In this document: piece by piece, positions 1 to 11,800 of the stretch
Numbering within the stretch: position 1 is the first letter of the stretch
Layout of the letters: each line of letters opens with the position of its first letter
Assembly: GCA_036346225.1 (NCBI GenBank)
Contig: JARFIW010001458.1
Location: 372,001 to 436,000 of the forward strand
DNA from: Platerodrilus igneus
Taxonomy: Eukaryota > Arthropoda > Insecta > Coleoptera > Lycidae
Length of the DNA: 64,000 bases
Direction: 5' to 3'
Made by a program: the position numbers and the translations under genes
The notes under the pieces: generated by a model
What the model saw: only the letters and a program-made list of their open reading frames with translations
What the model was told of the DNA's origin: nothing
The model's database searches: none

Positions 1-543
1 GTTTATGAAGTTCATTTACTATATCCTCTTTCACTTTTGATTGAGCAACTATCATAATACTTTTTTCTAATCAGGATTTATTAAATACAATTAATAAATA
101 CTTCTATGTTTGGATGTCGAGAGCTCCACTTGCTTTGAAAGGAACTTTTAATATAAAATCAAGAAATAGTGTGGTATTGTTTATTCTAGCGCCTCTCTCA
201 CGAAAGCTGATTCCATGCATACGTTTAAGCAAAAATCTTTGTAACTGTGCAATTACATAACGTTTTCGTTTATAAGAATTTCAATGTCTTGTGGGTATCC
301 TTTAATATTCTCAATGACTGCTTCCTCATAATGAAATTCATAATTATGTTTAATGTTGAAAGTAAGGAATGTCTTGCAACTGTCGAGGAATGTACTAGAG
401 TAAGACGTTGCTACTACCGTGTAATGTAGCATATGTAACTTGTACTCAATCAAGGTTTCAAAACCTTCATCTTTTTTTCATATTCCTGTTCACTTATATT
501 TATTTTACGGTTATTTAAGTGCCTTCCAAATTTGTCAATTGTC
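1..543 (-). pseudogene. Unrecognised Polinton-linked ORF, frameshifted
   Basis: On the minus strand an ATG at 543 opens directly behind the DUF8207 gene (4 bp after its stop). It starts MTIDKFGRHLNNRKINISEQ and then jumps frame. The middle block (453-253) has protein-like composition, for example YKLHMLHYTVVATSYSSTFL and FNIKHNYEFHYEEAVIENIK. A further frame jump near 250 leads to a block with QRFLLKRMHGISFRERGARI, ending in hydrophobic FLDFILKVPFKA. I cannot name a domain. Position and strand place it in the same gene block as the DUF8207 protein and the packaging ATPase of the Polinton. At least two frameshifts make it non-functional as drawn. The gene may end before or beyond the window edge. 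Confidence 0.45.
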
Positions 544-546
544 ATA

Positions 547-1569
547 TTATCTAATCACTTTCGCCTCGTGCAATTCTTCAATGATCGAATTTATTTCGTT
601 GCCGTGACCTGTGTGTCCAGCAGTCTGAGATGAAACTAAAAGCCGTAATCTATCAACAAGTTCATTGAGATCATTCTAATATAAATAATCTATGGCGTTA
701 TTTGATACTTCCATTGTCATACCGTCTCCAAGACGCTTTCTATAGGGTAATGTTCTAGGTCTACGAGGTGTTTGGAAAAGTATGTTCAATTTGGATATTA
801 TATTTTTGTATTTATATGAATTATTACCCTGAATTTGTTCTGTTTCAGAATAATATCTTCTATTAGCATTTGTTCTTTTCACAATATCAAGGTATGACTT
901 TAGATCTTGCGGCCTGTACCCCACAGGATATTTTTTAAACAGTAGTTCGTATAATCCAAGAGTCCCTTTATATTTCAAATCATTTATTAGTACATTTTCA
1001 TCATCCAACGCGAAATTAGAATTGCCTATCATAAGACCATTTGAACCAGGGTTAAACCTAATACCATATTTATGATCAAATTCGTTCTTAACATCTTTAA
1101 ACATATTGTAAATATATTCTCGAGGTAGCGGATGTAGCTGTTCGAGATAATGTGTCATACCAGGTGAATCAACAAAGCTTTGTGTATATTCCTGGGCTTT
1201 TTGAGCATTTCAATTAACTTCTGTTTCGTATTCATCTATGACATCTATGGCATCATTTATACTCGGCATCATTTATATTCGGTATATGCTGAGCAATAAC
1301 CGGCAAATCAATATAGTCAACGTTCCTTTTTAACAATTTAGATTTAATTTATTTACACTGCTATGAGGTAGTTCTTCTTCTTTAAATTTTTCTTTCTTTA
1401 TTAAACTTTTCTCTTCCAGTTTATTAGCAATAGTTTCTAATCGCGATGTTATGGGTAAGACTGATTCCGCTTGGACGACTTCACTATCCTTTAATTGGCG
1501 TAGTTTGTTTTTTACAATGTTTCTTTTCTTAATTAAAATTCTTTTAAGTTTTATCGCCTCCCTGTTCAT
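547..1569 (-). pseudogene. Polinton/adintovirus DUF8207-type protein, broken
   Basis: The N-terminal block (1569-1330) is a lysine-rich, probably coiled-coil segment. After a frameshift the central block (1158-676) carries the family core, with PLPREYIYNMFKDVKNEFDH and KYKGTLGLYELLFKKYPVGY. A TAG stop after NAIDYLY interrupts the frame, which then continues with ELVDRLRLLVSSQTAGHTGH and a helical tail to the TAA at 547-549. DUF8207-like proteins are common in insect Polinton/adintovirus copies. Their role is not established. At least one frameshift (about 1330) and two in-frame stops show decay. Same strand as the ATPase upstream and the unknown ORF downstream. Confidence 0.75.
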
Positions 1570-1637
1570 AGCGTAAAAAGTTTATTGTAATAAAAAAAAT
1601 TCTTGGATACTAACGATACTTGCATCTTTCTCAAGGT

Positions 1638-2120
1638 TTAAATATGTATGAAGTGATCAAAACCTTTTCGGTACCTTCCTTGACCTGGATCACTATCTTT
1701 GTCTACAACTAAGAAACCGTATTTGTTTTTCCAACAAGCACCACATATTTCACGGAAAACAAACACATCAAAAACAAATATAGAATTATTTCGAGCATCA
1801 GATGGTGATATAATATTATCAGAACTGGAAAATGTATAATATTTGAACCCTTTTATTGGTCGCAGTAGACTTTTAAGGTATTGACACTTTGGTTGATAAA
1901 GTGATTTAGAATAAACATATACGTTTTCAAACTTTAAACCATTAGTATGTTCTATCAACCCAATCATAACGTTAATTTTACCGCAATTTGATGGACCAAC
2001 AACTAGACATCGAATAGATGAAGGCAGAAGAACGCTATGTTTTTTCTTTTTAGCTAGAGATTACACGCCAATGTCATTATTGTTTATGGTTAAAGGTGTT
2101 GATTGTTTCACAACACGCAT
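1638..2120 (-). pseudogene. Polinton packaging ATPase (FtsK/HerA-type), internally deleted
   Basis: Reading from an ATG at 2120 on the minus strand, the frame gives MRVVKQSTPLTINNNDIGV, one stop, then SSIRCLVVGPSNCGKINVMI. The Walker A motif is GPSNCGK. The Walker B region NNSIFVFD follows, and the frame then jumps straight to CWKNKYGFLVVDKDSDPGQG, the normal C-terminal end. Against the usual layout roughly 60 residues between Walker B and the C-terminus appear to be missing, so this copy is deleted as well as interrupted. These ATPases pump DNA into capsids of Polinton-type viruses. The gene diverges from the capsid block starting near 2300, so 2121-2300 should hold the bidirectional promoter. 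Confidence 0.8.
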
Positions 2121-2308
2121 GTTTGCAAGTACGAAATTCGATTGTAAAAAAAGTGGAATTATATATATAAGAAAGGCGAGTATATAAAGAATCATTAATT
2201 CACAATATTTTATTTATTTACTGCACAGCTTGAGAGGACAGTTGTCCGCTAATGATTACATATAATAATTGTAAAACTACTGTGAACGGACTGTGAAATA
2301 CTGTAATT

Positions 2309-3108
2309 AACAATTTACCATTTGAAGCGCATATTCCGGGTTACAAATTTTGCGGTCCGGGTACAAAACTAATTAAACGGTTAGCTCGGGGAGACAAGGA
2401 AATAAACAAGTAAGACGAGGCTTGTAAGGAACACGATATTGCATACTCCAAAGAAAAGGATCTATCTAAACGCCATCAAGCAGATTCGAAGTTAGCTCAG
2501 TTAGCTACAGAAAGACTAAATTCTGGTGACTCGTCTTTAGGTGAAAAAGTAGCAGCATTTGGAGTAGCTACCGCAATGAAAGCTAAAGTAAAACTTGGTA
2601 TGGGTATCTGTGCATCACTGAGAACAAAAATATCAATAAAATAAGAAAACTGATAAAGAAACGTAAAATAAGAAGTACGCTAGGTATTAAAAGTATTATC
2701 AAACAAGCACGTACAGCTTTAAAAAAGGCTAAAGGATCTAATATTATGGATGCAATTAACATAGCAATTAAGGCCGCCAATACAGCAAAACAAAAGAAGC
2801 ATATTAAATCAGCTCGAATTATATCAATTCCTAAAACAGGAGGCATTCTACCACTAATACCAATTTCTTCAAGCCTAAGCGCCCTTGGTACTCTTACTGG
2901 AGGTGCAGCTGCTGTTGCAAAAGCAGTTTCAGATACTAAAATAGCTAAGGAACAACTAGCGGAAAAACAACGTCATAACAAGGCAATGAAGGACATTGCA
3001 GTCGGAAACGGCATGTACATCAAACCTTATAAAAAAGGTTTTGATCTTTTTTTAGCCCCTGCAAAATCTCAAAGGAACGCAACTTTATTTTACCTAATCG
3101 AACACTAA
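2309..3108 (+). pseudogene. PLA2-like domain / minor capsid-type protein, broken
   Basis: The frame starting at 2309 (no ATG seen) carries a phospholipase A2-like calcium loop, YKFCGPGTKL, and the catalytic segment DEACKEHDIAY with the His-Asp pair. An in-frame TAA lies just before DEAC. A second block continues to a Gly/Ala-rich, basic region (2746-3060) with a plausible membrane-active stretch around LSALGTLTGGAAAVAKAV, ending GNGMYIKPYKKGFDLFL. This layout is common in insect Polinton/adintovirus minor virion proteins. PLA2-like domains act in membrane escape in parvoviruses, but the function here is inferred only from family. A frameshift lies near 2610. The protease-like domain begins right after the basic block, suggesting one original fusion or a close pair. 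Confidence 0.7.
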
Positions 3109-3449
3109 GCAATGTAGAATTAATAGAGTTTGTTAAGCAATTAGAAGTACCATATTTCCGTGGAGTGTTCATGAGAAACAATCTTCCCAAGAAAGTTAAT
3201 TTAAAAGAATGTGGTATAATTAATTTATATGGAATAGAAGGTTTAGGCACGCATTGGACCTCTTATAAAAAGTACGATAGTAGCGCTATTTACTATGACA
3301 GCTACGGAAACCTGCGACCGCCAACAGAGTTGATTAGTTATTTGAATAGCAAAAGTAAATGTAGAATTCTTTATAACATTAACCAAGAACAATCGTACGG
3401 TACTGTGTTTTGCGGTCATTTATGCTTACAATTTCTAAGTAGTACATAG
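3087..3449 (+). pseudogene. Adenain-like cysteine protease (virion maturation)
   Basis: The segment from about 3087 carries the signature order of adenovirus-type (C5-like) proteases. GTHWTSY holds the catalytic His, YYDSYGNLRPP the acidic residue, and FCGHLCLQFL the nucleophilic Cys in its CG-x-x-C context. In capsid-forming Polintons this enzyme cleaves capsid precursors. The reading frame is open from about 3087 to the TAG at 3447-3449, so this domain itself looks undamaged, but it has no convincing start codon of its own. It follows the PLA2-like protein in another frame, which suggests a fusion or overlap broken by a frameshift near 3080. Confidence 0.75.
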
Positions 3450-3468
3450 AACTGCGTACGAAGTTGTC

Positions 3469-4220
3469 ATGTCGTACACTTTTACTCTAACGGGAAACAC
3501 TTCAGTTTTAACAAGCAACTTTAATCCGCCTATAAACTTGGATAATGATTCGTAGTACGTATTAGGATTAACAAATTTTGAGTCTTATAACACAATTCCA
3601 AACATAGAAAAAGGAATAAATAATAAATTTTATTATGGATCTAACGGAGAATTCATAGAAATACCTGAAGGTGCTTATGAGATTAGAGAAATTAGTAAAT
3701 ATCTTAAAAAGCTTTAGGCGATAAAGAATGGCGTGGTCGTATGGAACAATCACGAAGCGCTGGAAAGACGCCAGTGTATATAGAAATTACAGCTGACAAT
3801 AATACACTTAAATGTAGTATTAAATGTAGTGAAGATGTGGATGTTACCAAAAAGGATTCAATTGGTTCTCTTCGCGGTTTCAATTCATGAAAATTGCTAG
3901 CATATGCCACGCATCAAGCAAACTACGCGATCAACATTTGTAAAGTGAATGCAGTTTTAATCGACGGTAATATTGCAAGTGGATCCGATTTAAATAGCAA
4001 ACCAACGCATGTAATACATGAATTTTTTCCTCAAGTACCTGCAGGTTTTAAAATTGTCGAGTGCCCACCTACGATTGTATATCTACCAATCAGGTCACGT
4101 ATAATAAATGAAATAATAGTTAAAGTGTAAGATCAAGATAGAAATTTAGTTAATTTCAGAGGAGAACTGCTAACTGTAAGGTTGCACTTAAAAAAAATTT
4201 GCAATAGCCATGGGTATTAA
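3469..4220 (+). pseudogene. Polinton penton (minor capsid) protein, broken
   Basis: An ATG at 3469 opens MSYTFTLTGNTSVLTSNFNP, typical of the N-terminus of this insect family. The frame hits a stop at NLDNDS*, shifts near 3710, and continues through VYIEITADNNTLKCSIKCSE to another stop at about 3889. A third block (3894-4130) carries HVIHEFFPQVPAGFKIVECP and PPTIVYLPIRSRIINEIIVK. After one more stop it ends with LVNFRGELLTVRLHLKK. These are hallmarks of the single-jelly-roll penton of adintoviruses and Polintons, which forms capsid vertices. At least three stops and a frameshift make it dead. Its 3' end overlaps the next small ORF by 11 bp. Confidence 0.75.
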
Positions 4221-4362
4221 GTATAATGCACGCAACATGTCAAGAATTTCTATAAATGCTGGAAATTTCAAAGCAATTGACAATCGATTGATTGCTTCAA
4301 GACCGTTAACAACACAAAACCGGCAGTTTCTACAATCGTTAGGACTGTATTTATTTAATTAA
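4210..4362 (+). CDS. Small 50-aa Polinton ORF, intact
   Basis: A short open frame from ATG 4210 to TAA 4360-4362. It starts MGIKYNARNMSRISINAGNF and ends TTQNRQFLQSLGLYLFN. It overlaps the 3' end of the penton gene and ends 8 bp before the major capsid ATG, so it sits in the capsid block. A short ORF with a similar TxxNxxFLxSLG ending is, to my recollection, common at this place in insect Polintons, which supports it being real. Function unknown. It is the only Polinton ORF in the window without a visible lesion, which at this length may be chance. Confidence 0.5.
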   Translation: MGIKYNARNMSRISINAGNFKAIDNRLIASRPLTTQNRQFLQSLGLYLFN

Positions 4363-4370
4363 AAAGTAGA

Positions 4371-5586
4371 ATGAATAGTGAAATACTGAACGTGCGTGAA
4401 AAAGTTTACTTCGACAATGCAATTGTTAATATTGAAAAACATACTCATCAGCTTTATGCTAGCACATCTTTAAACAACAATGATGAAATTCAAATCCCTA
4501 TACAACAACAAGATGTTTACACCTTACCATCGAAGAGTATGCTGTACATAGAAGGCAAATTAATTAAAACAGATGGAACGCCGTCTCAGACAGCAAAGTT
4601 TGTAAATAATAGGGTTTTGCTGCTTTTTGATGAAATTAGATATGAAATTGGTGGTGTCATTGTAGATCGTGTTTGGAATCCTGGATTAAGGTCTATAATG
4701 AAGGGATATGTTTCATATAATAGCAATCAAAGTAAACATTTACAAAACGCTGGGTGGTTTCCTATGGATGATTCGCAATTAGTTGATGCCAATGGGAATT
4801 TTAACGTTGCAATAAACCTTTCAATGGTTTTTCGAATTATGCGAAGATTTTAAAAAAATTATTTTAAACCTCCGCCATGAGTTAGTTTTACTACGTTCTA
4901 GTTTTGATACTAATTATATAATTAATCCTACACCTGATGAAGAAATAAAAGTTGTTTTAAACAAAGTTTTATGGAAAATGCCGCATGTAGTCGTTGATGA
5001 TGTTCAACGAATTAATTTAATAGAATGCGTTGCACAAAATCAGGATTTGCATATTCCGTTTAGAGAATGGGAGTTGTATGAATATCAACTTCTACAAGAA
5101 ACGCAACGTCATACATGAAATATTAAAACAACAACACAATTAGAAAGACCAAGATTTGTGATTGTTGGTTTCCAAACCAACCGAAAAAATTGATACATGA
5201 ACAACTACAGTTGTTTTGATCATTGCTATTTAACCAACATGAAACTCTATTTAAATTCAGAAATTTTCCCGTACGATAACTTAAATTTGAAGTTCGAGAA
5301 TAAACAGACTGCGTTGTTATATGAGATGTATGCCCAATTTCAGCAATCATACTTCGAAAAGGAAAATGAACCACTTTTTAACCCTGAAAGTTTACGAAGT
5401 ATTGCACCATTAGTAGTCATAGATTGTTCTAGACAAAACGAAGCGTTAAAATCTGGTACTGTCGATATTAGATTAGAATTTGAAACTAGCAGAAACATTT
5501 TGCCAAATACATCTTGTCATTTCCTTATACTTCATGATGAGATAGTCAAATACAATCCACTCTCAAACAGCATAAGAATATTATAA
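4371..5586 (+). pseudogene. Polinton major capsid protein (double jelly roll), broken
   Basis: An ATG at 4371 starts MNSEILNVREKVYFDNAIVN. The first block runs to 4853 and includes MLYIEGKLIKTDG and NNRVLLLFDEIRYEIGGVIV, typical first-jelly-roll strands. A frameshift near 4850 moves to a block with LNLRHELVLLRSSFDTNYII and VLNKVLWKMPHVVVDD. Two TGA stops follow (about 5118 and 5193). The final block (5197-5586) carries NYSCFDHCYLTNMKLYLNSE, the NPESLRSIAPLVVIDCSRQN segment and FETSRNILPNTSCHFLILHD, the usual C-terminal region. The family forms hexon-like trimers of the icosahedral shell. Length with breaks is about 405 codons, close to complete, so the decay is by point lesions rather than deletion. 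Confidence 0.8.
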
Positions 5587-6103
5587 TTACTTTATTACTG
5601 TACCTTTACAAATTATGAAAAAGAAAAAAACAATAAATCACTTATCAATCACAGTCTATTTATTATTTTACGTTTCTTTTACAATATCAATTATTTGATT
5701 GTTAATGGGTTATAATAATTTTTGCTTAAATATTTTTTACATGTTGGAATTATTAAGTGATTTACTAAACAATCATGAACATTGCCAAATTGTGTCAGTA
5801 GAACGCTAATATTTACAAGCAATTTAAATAAAAGTTTTGTTATACATTTCTCAAATAAACTAACTGGTACGTTATAAACAAACAACTGGATTTTTTTTAA
5901 CAGAACGGTTACTACTATTTTTCTCTACAATACATTTGTACTAATATTGTTCGACTCGAACAGATTAAAAGGTATCGTATTTTAGACACATCCAAAAAAA
6001 AAAGGTATAAGCATAACACTGAAGTTTTTATAACTAAAAAAATATTATATGTTAATCGGCATAAAATAAATTGCATTCTTTATTTGAGTCAGTGGTTAAA
6101 GCT
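5587..6103. other. Gap between convergent capsid and polymerase genes
   Basis: AT-rich, about 0.5 kb between the major capsid gene (plus) and the end of the polymerase gene (minus). A 64-codon frame on the minus strand (5885-5691) is open but resembles nothing I know. AATAAA-like motifs near 5632 and in the minus direction fit 3' ends of both genes. No supported gene. Confidence 0.4.
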
Positions 6104-6680
6104 TTACAAGTCATTTCTGAGTGTATAGTTATACCCCCAAGGTTTAATATCAGTGGTTGAGGTACTAAGAATTCTTTTATCATCACTTGGATTAAGAACA
6201 ATTTTGTTTAGTTTTATAGTAAACACATCATGTTTGACTGCTCTAATTAAACATTGCTGTTTCTGTACAGTCTGTTTATAAAACAAAGCATTCTTATAAT
6301 CATCAAAAGAAATTTGCTTAATACTTGCTGAGAAAGATCCTTTTGACTTTTTTATTACCCTATCCTGAACTCTGTAAGTGTACATTTTAGATCTAAGCCC
6401 TACAAACTCTAGCATAATATCACCATTGTTTTCATCTTTCATAAGACCAGGAACCTTTTTATTTGATAATGGATATGATATTTATTATTGGGGTCGTAAT
6501 CGGAAGTATCAAATCTATGATATAGGAGTAAATATCTGTGTACAGAAGCTTTGCTTTGTTAGGAAATTGCAATTTTATATAACTATAGTAAAATTCATAT
6601 AAATAGGTTTTCGAAATATCTAGAATAGAGAAACCTGCATAAATGGGTTTGTTTAAATAAACCTCTAATTTATTCATTTC
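6104..6680 (-). pseudogene. polB: Polinton DNA polymerase B, C-terminal part
   Basis: Minus-strand continuation of the polymerase cut by the LTR element. The block 6677-6459 carries [20 protein letters not shown] and a motif C region reading LLYTDIYS, where the family has YxDTDS: the second catalytic Asp is lost. A frameshift around 6450 leads to the block 6442-6104 with GLRSKMYTYRV, FDDYKNALFYK, KHDVFTIKLNKIVL and a final PWGYNYT, typical of the C-terminus of protein-primed PolB from Polintons. It copies the element DNA using a protein primer. The broken motif C and frameshift are independent of the LTR insertion, so decay is older or parallel. Confidence 0.8.
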
Positions 6681-6683
6681 TAT
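6680..6683. repeat. Target site duplication CTAT, left copy
   Basis: CTAT directly precedes the left LTR end TGCACCC. The same four bases at 16103-16106 follow the right LTR end TTACA. A 4-bp duplication is usual for gypsy-type integrases. Confidence 0.85.
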
Positions 6684-8353
6684 TGCACCCTACCCTTTTT
6701 CAGGTGTTATAAAAAGGATAGGCGCACGACAGAGCATAAAAAAATTACACTCTGGCACAGCTAGCATCGACCGTTGAGGTTGCGTAGACTGCAAGAGACT
6801 TAAAATCTCGAAGGGGAGAAAATTTGTGAATTAATAACTGTAAAATAAACAACTGTGAGAAACTATGACAAGTTATATAGTGTATTTATTAAATTTTATA
6901 GAAATAAAGTTTTGAACAAAAAAACATCATAAATGTTCTATGAAGTCATATAAAATAAAATAGATCAGTAAAGATTATGATACTTGTTTTTATGCAACTA
7001 GTAAATGTAGCTATATAAGTTTAAGAGAGTTTTTAAATATGTGAACGTAACATATAAAAAGTCGATAAAATATTTAACGTGAACTAAACGTTCAAAATAC
7101 AAAGAAAAGTATCTTGTGCTTTTAAATGCGTAACAAAATTAATAAATGTACTTGACTACCATAAGTTTCGTGAAACATGTGGCTTACATTTGGACAGTAT
7201 GCGTCCAGTAAGACTATGTATAATAAGAATTAATATTTGTGAATAGTAGATAAATTATCAGTAAGATTAATACATTTTACAAGTGTAAAATAAAGAAAAA
7301 TTTAATATTGCATAAATCAGTTCATTTAATTTTGAGTAGATAAATAATACTTAATTTGTCATACCTGACATGTGCATTGAAAACATATTTTGTTACCCTG
7401 AAATTCTTTGAACGGAACATCTGTAGAAATCCAAATCAAATGTGTAGAAACTGCAGGAGTCCCAGGTAACATCAAAAACAAGTGATGAGGTAGAATTCGC
7501 TAGCATTCAAACAAGTTGAAAAACATTCCGTGTTTAACTTCATAGATCCATATTAAACCAAATTTTAAGAGAATAATTAACAAAACTAAAATTGTATGTT
7601 GAGGTAGCGTAATTTAAAATATAACGTTATTGTCATCTTATTGAAAAACGACAGCAAAGCAAATCTGCATCATTAGGGAACTTTAGATAAATAGTAGGAA
7701 GACATGGGGGTAGAGAACGACCCTAAAATATAATACGTGAATTAGTTAACACGCAAAACCAAGTGAAAAGGAATTTAAAATACATCTATTAAATTCTTAC
7801 CATCGGAAAAGTAATCCGGTGGGATTCGTAGTTTATGAAGGAAAGGAAACGCTAGGCAAGATATCTGTAATAATATTTAAATGATTACACATCTTTTATT
7901 TAACAAAATAATACATACTTGATACGACCTCATGGTCAATTCTTATCACCTTGAATTCAAAATGACCTGTTGTGCACAGAACCAAGTCAAGAAATGAAGC
8001 TTTTGTCAGAACGTTTTGACAGGCAACCATCTGTTTCTATTATCAGAGCGGGGTATTTGGAATTGTCAAAAAAGAAAACTACAGAGCTCTTCTGCAAAGT
8101 AGAAGTGTGAAATTAAATACCAAGAATACTGGATTGTAGGCAACTTTACAAACAAGTATGAATATTAGAAAACAAACACGGTACTTTATGAAGTACTATA
8201 ACCTTTCCATATTCTGAGATTATAATACATCTATTAAAAGTAAAAGTGTATATTAAAGTTCAATGGACTTTTTAAAGTAAAATTTGAGGTTTAAAGGGAG
8301 AGATAAATCAAGCTGAAACGTGGCATTTACCATAGGTAAAATGACATGTTACA
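6684..8353 (-). repeat. 3' LTR of the gypsy element
   Basis: 1670-bp direct repeat of 14429-16102. On the plus strand it starts TGCACCCTACCC and ends CATGTTACA, so it obeys the TG...CA rule. It contains no long ORF. The many AT-rich stretches and AATAAA-like motifs give several candidate polyadenylation signals but none stands out. Confidence 0.9.
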
Positions 8354-8870
8354 CTGCCCTGGAACAAAAGAAAAAAAATATATGAACATATATTTTTTTA
8401 TAAAATCCAAAATTGGATTGAAGTGAAAGACTTATTAAAAGAAAATAAAAAAATGTTTTAAAAAAAAAAGTTTGAGAAAAAAAATTGTTTAAGAAAAAAA
8501 ATTGTTTGAAAAAAAAATGTTTAAGAAAAAAAATGTTTGAAAAAACAAGTTTGAGTGGTGGGATATCTAACGCGTATCACACGTCCCAAAGGGAAACAAA
8601 ATTGGTAAAGTCAATAATCAGTGAAGTCAAAATCAGTAAGGACTAAACCACTCAACACGGGTAAAAAGATTAGAAATAAACAAAAAGAATTTGTAGAAAA
8701 GGGGCAACGGTAGGGGGGGGGGTATAAGGAAGGCATAACTGTTGTACACCAGTTATGTATGTAAGTGTGGGGGCTAGATATGATATGTCTTCAAAAAAAA
8801 ATTACATCAAACACGTGTAATGTAACAAGAAAAAAAATTTTTAGTTAAGAAAAATTATGTTTAGTATTAT
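8354..8870 (-). other. 3' untranslated region of the gypsy element
   Basis: About 0.5 kb between the pol stop and the 3' LTR. It holds A-rich tandem units of about 20 bp (8458-8550, AAAAAAATGTTT-type) and a G-run at 8711-8720. The bases just before the 3' LTR in element direction read CCAGGGCAG, a weak polypurine tract candidate. No ORF. Confidence 0.55.
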
Positions 8871-11800
8871 TTAAGTTAAGGTAGGTATATTTACTAAATT
8901 TATTACATTTATATCAGTGCCTGTATACGGCTTTAAATCTTTTATGTGCCAGTTATTTGTCTTTGGCCCATCTGGGTTAGTAAGATTATAAATTAAATTA
9001 GATAGTTTTTTATTAACTGTGCATAAAATATATTTGGGTGCAAGTTTTGCAGTAAAGGCATCAGCGGCACTAGACAATACTTTGTTTGTTCTCCAAACTG
9101 TATCACCTACATTGAAAGTAAATGGTCTGCGTCGTAAATTATAACGACTAGACATTTTTTTATAGGCAAGATGTAATCTATTTTTTACATCTTTGAAGAG
9201 ATTAAAAAGACCTTGTTGGTCGGTAGAATATGCGGTCCTATCTTCAGGCATTATATCTACGTCATCAGAGGGTTTATAAGACGAACTATAAAATTTTCCT
9301 AAAATAGGTACATGTCTACCAAAAATTAAAAAATTTGGCGAAAAACCTGTCACCTCATGTTTTGCTGAATTTATAGCGTACTGAATTTTTGCTATATTTT
9401 CATCCCACATGTTGTGTGTTTCGACATATGATCTAATCGCTGTACCTACAGTTTTATTTATTCGTTCTACAAAATTACATTGTGGGGAATATACTGCAGT
9501 GTACCATATTTTTTCAACATTATAATTGGCAATTAGATTTTTAAAAATGTTTCCAGATAGTTGTGATCCATTATCACATATTATAAATTTAAGTACCCCG
9601 TAGGTTAGAAATACTTTATTTTCGATATGTTTTTCGATATTTGGTGCGGTAGCACTACGTAAAGGAAATAGTAAAGTGAATTTAGAAAACCAGTCACCTA
9701 CAACAAGTAACCACTTGTGTCCTTGTTTTGACCTAGGAAGGGGTCCTATGAGGTCTAAAGCAATTGTGTGAAACGGAAATGTAACATCTTTTTCTTTACC
9801 TGCTAAACCCAATGGTTTCATATTCGATGCTTTTTGTGCTCCACATATTAAACAATTTTTACAATACTTTATGACATCATATTTCATTTTAGGCCAGTAG
9901 TAATTTTCTTGAAGTCTAGCTAATGTTTTATAAAAACCAAAATATCCAGCAGTAGGTGGATCATGACATGTAGAAATTACTTCATTTCTTTGTTTAATAG
10001 GTACTAGGATTTTCCAATTATTTATATTTGCAGTTAACGGTAAATTTGAAGGTAGGAATTTGTATAACAAACTGTTTTCTATTTTCCATTGCGGATAGGT
10101 ATCTGGAGAATTTATAATTTTATTTTTTAAAGATACATAGTAATCATCTATGTTAGCTAAATCTATTTCTAAGACATTTAAATTTACTGTGTTATCTTGT
10201 GTCGATCGACTAAGGGAATCAGGTATTACATGTAACTTGCCTTTACGGTGAATTAAATCAAAGGTATGTTGTCTTAAACGAGTGGCCCATCTCGCCAGTT
10301 TCCCAGAAGGATTTTGGATATTATTGAGCCATAACAGACTGTGATGGTCTGTTATGACTGTGAATTTTGTTCCTTCTATCCATGGACGGAATCTTTCTAT
10401 AGAAAAAATAACAGAGAGACATTCGCGTTCTGTAACAGAATAATTGCGTTCAGAACGTGTAAGAGATCTGCTTGTGTAAGAGATAATGTGATCTTCACCA
10501 TTTAGATTTTGTAATAAGACACCCCCTAAACCAGTATTTGATGCATCAGCTTCTATTGTGAATGGTTGACTGAAATCATGTTGACATAAGATAGGCTCAG
10601 ATACTAGGATTTGTTTTATTTTTAGAAAAGCCGATTCAGCCTCGGAATTCCAAACTATTGGTTGTTTTTTCTTTTTGCCTTTTAAAAGATCATTAATAGG
10701 AGACATAAGGGTAGAAAATGATTTTACAAACCTTCTATACCAACTGACCATACCGACAAAACGTTTAATTTCTGTGGTTGTTTTAGGTCTTGGATAGTTA
10801 GTCATTGCTGAAATTTTTTCTGGATCTGTTCTTATAGAATTAGAACCAACAATGTACCCTAGGAATTTTAATGTTTTTTTAAAAAATTCACATTTTTTGA
10901 GATTTATAGTTAAGTTTGCTTCTTTTAAGCGGTCACGAACTGTTTCTAATAATTTGATGTGTTCAGAAAATGTTGAAGATACGACTATGATATCGTCGAG
11001 ATAACAGAAAATATGGGGTTCCAACTCCGGTCCAAAAATAGTATCAACGAGACGTTGTTGTGTTTGAGCAGAGTTTCTTAAACCGAAAGGAACTGTAACG
11101 AATCTAAATTGACCTCTAGAGATTACACTAAAGGCTGTTTTGTCCTTTGATTCTGTAGTTAAAGGTAGTTGCCAAAAGCTATGTCTTAAATCAAGACTAG
11201 AAATGTATGTAGCACCTCTTAGCAAATTCAAAATTCGGTCTACATTAGGCATGGGGTAGCTATCGTGGGTAGTTATTTCATTTAGAGCTCTTCCATCAAA
11301 ACAAACTCTATAGTCACCAGAAGATTTTTTAACTAGTAAGATAGGAGAACACCAAGGCGAGGTACATTTTTCAATCACACCCAGCTCTAACATTTCATCT
11401 AATTTTTCATTCAATATTTTTGACATATATGGAGACATTGGGTACGGACGCTTTCTGATAGGTTTGTGGTCACCAGTGTCAATATTCATATAAATTTTAT
11501 CAGTGCGACCTAAATTTGTATCAGTGCTTGCAATTAAATTAAAGGAATCTACTATTTGTTTTGCTTTAGGTAATTGTGTATGAAGTAAATCGTCTAACGC
11601 GCAAAGTTTATGTTTATTTAAATTTTTTAAAGGAACTTTTTCCACAGGTATAGGTATATTTGTAGATGTGTGAACATCCCAGGAATTATTTTTAAAATTA
11701 ATAGATAGTTCAAACTTTTTCGCAAAATCTGAACCAAAAATAAATGAGTGCGGTAGTGCAGGAACGACTAAGCAAGTAATGAAACGACATGTGTCACCAA

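Noticed and set aside
8711..8720. G-run as the polypurine tract of the gypsy element
   Set aside because: It is on the wrong strand for a minus-oriented element and about 360 bp from the 3' LTR.
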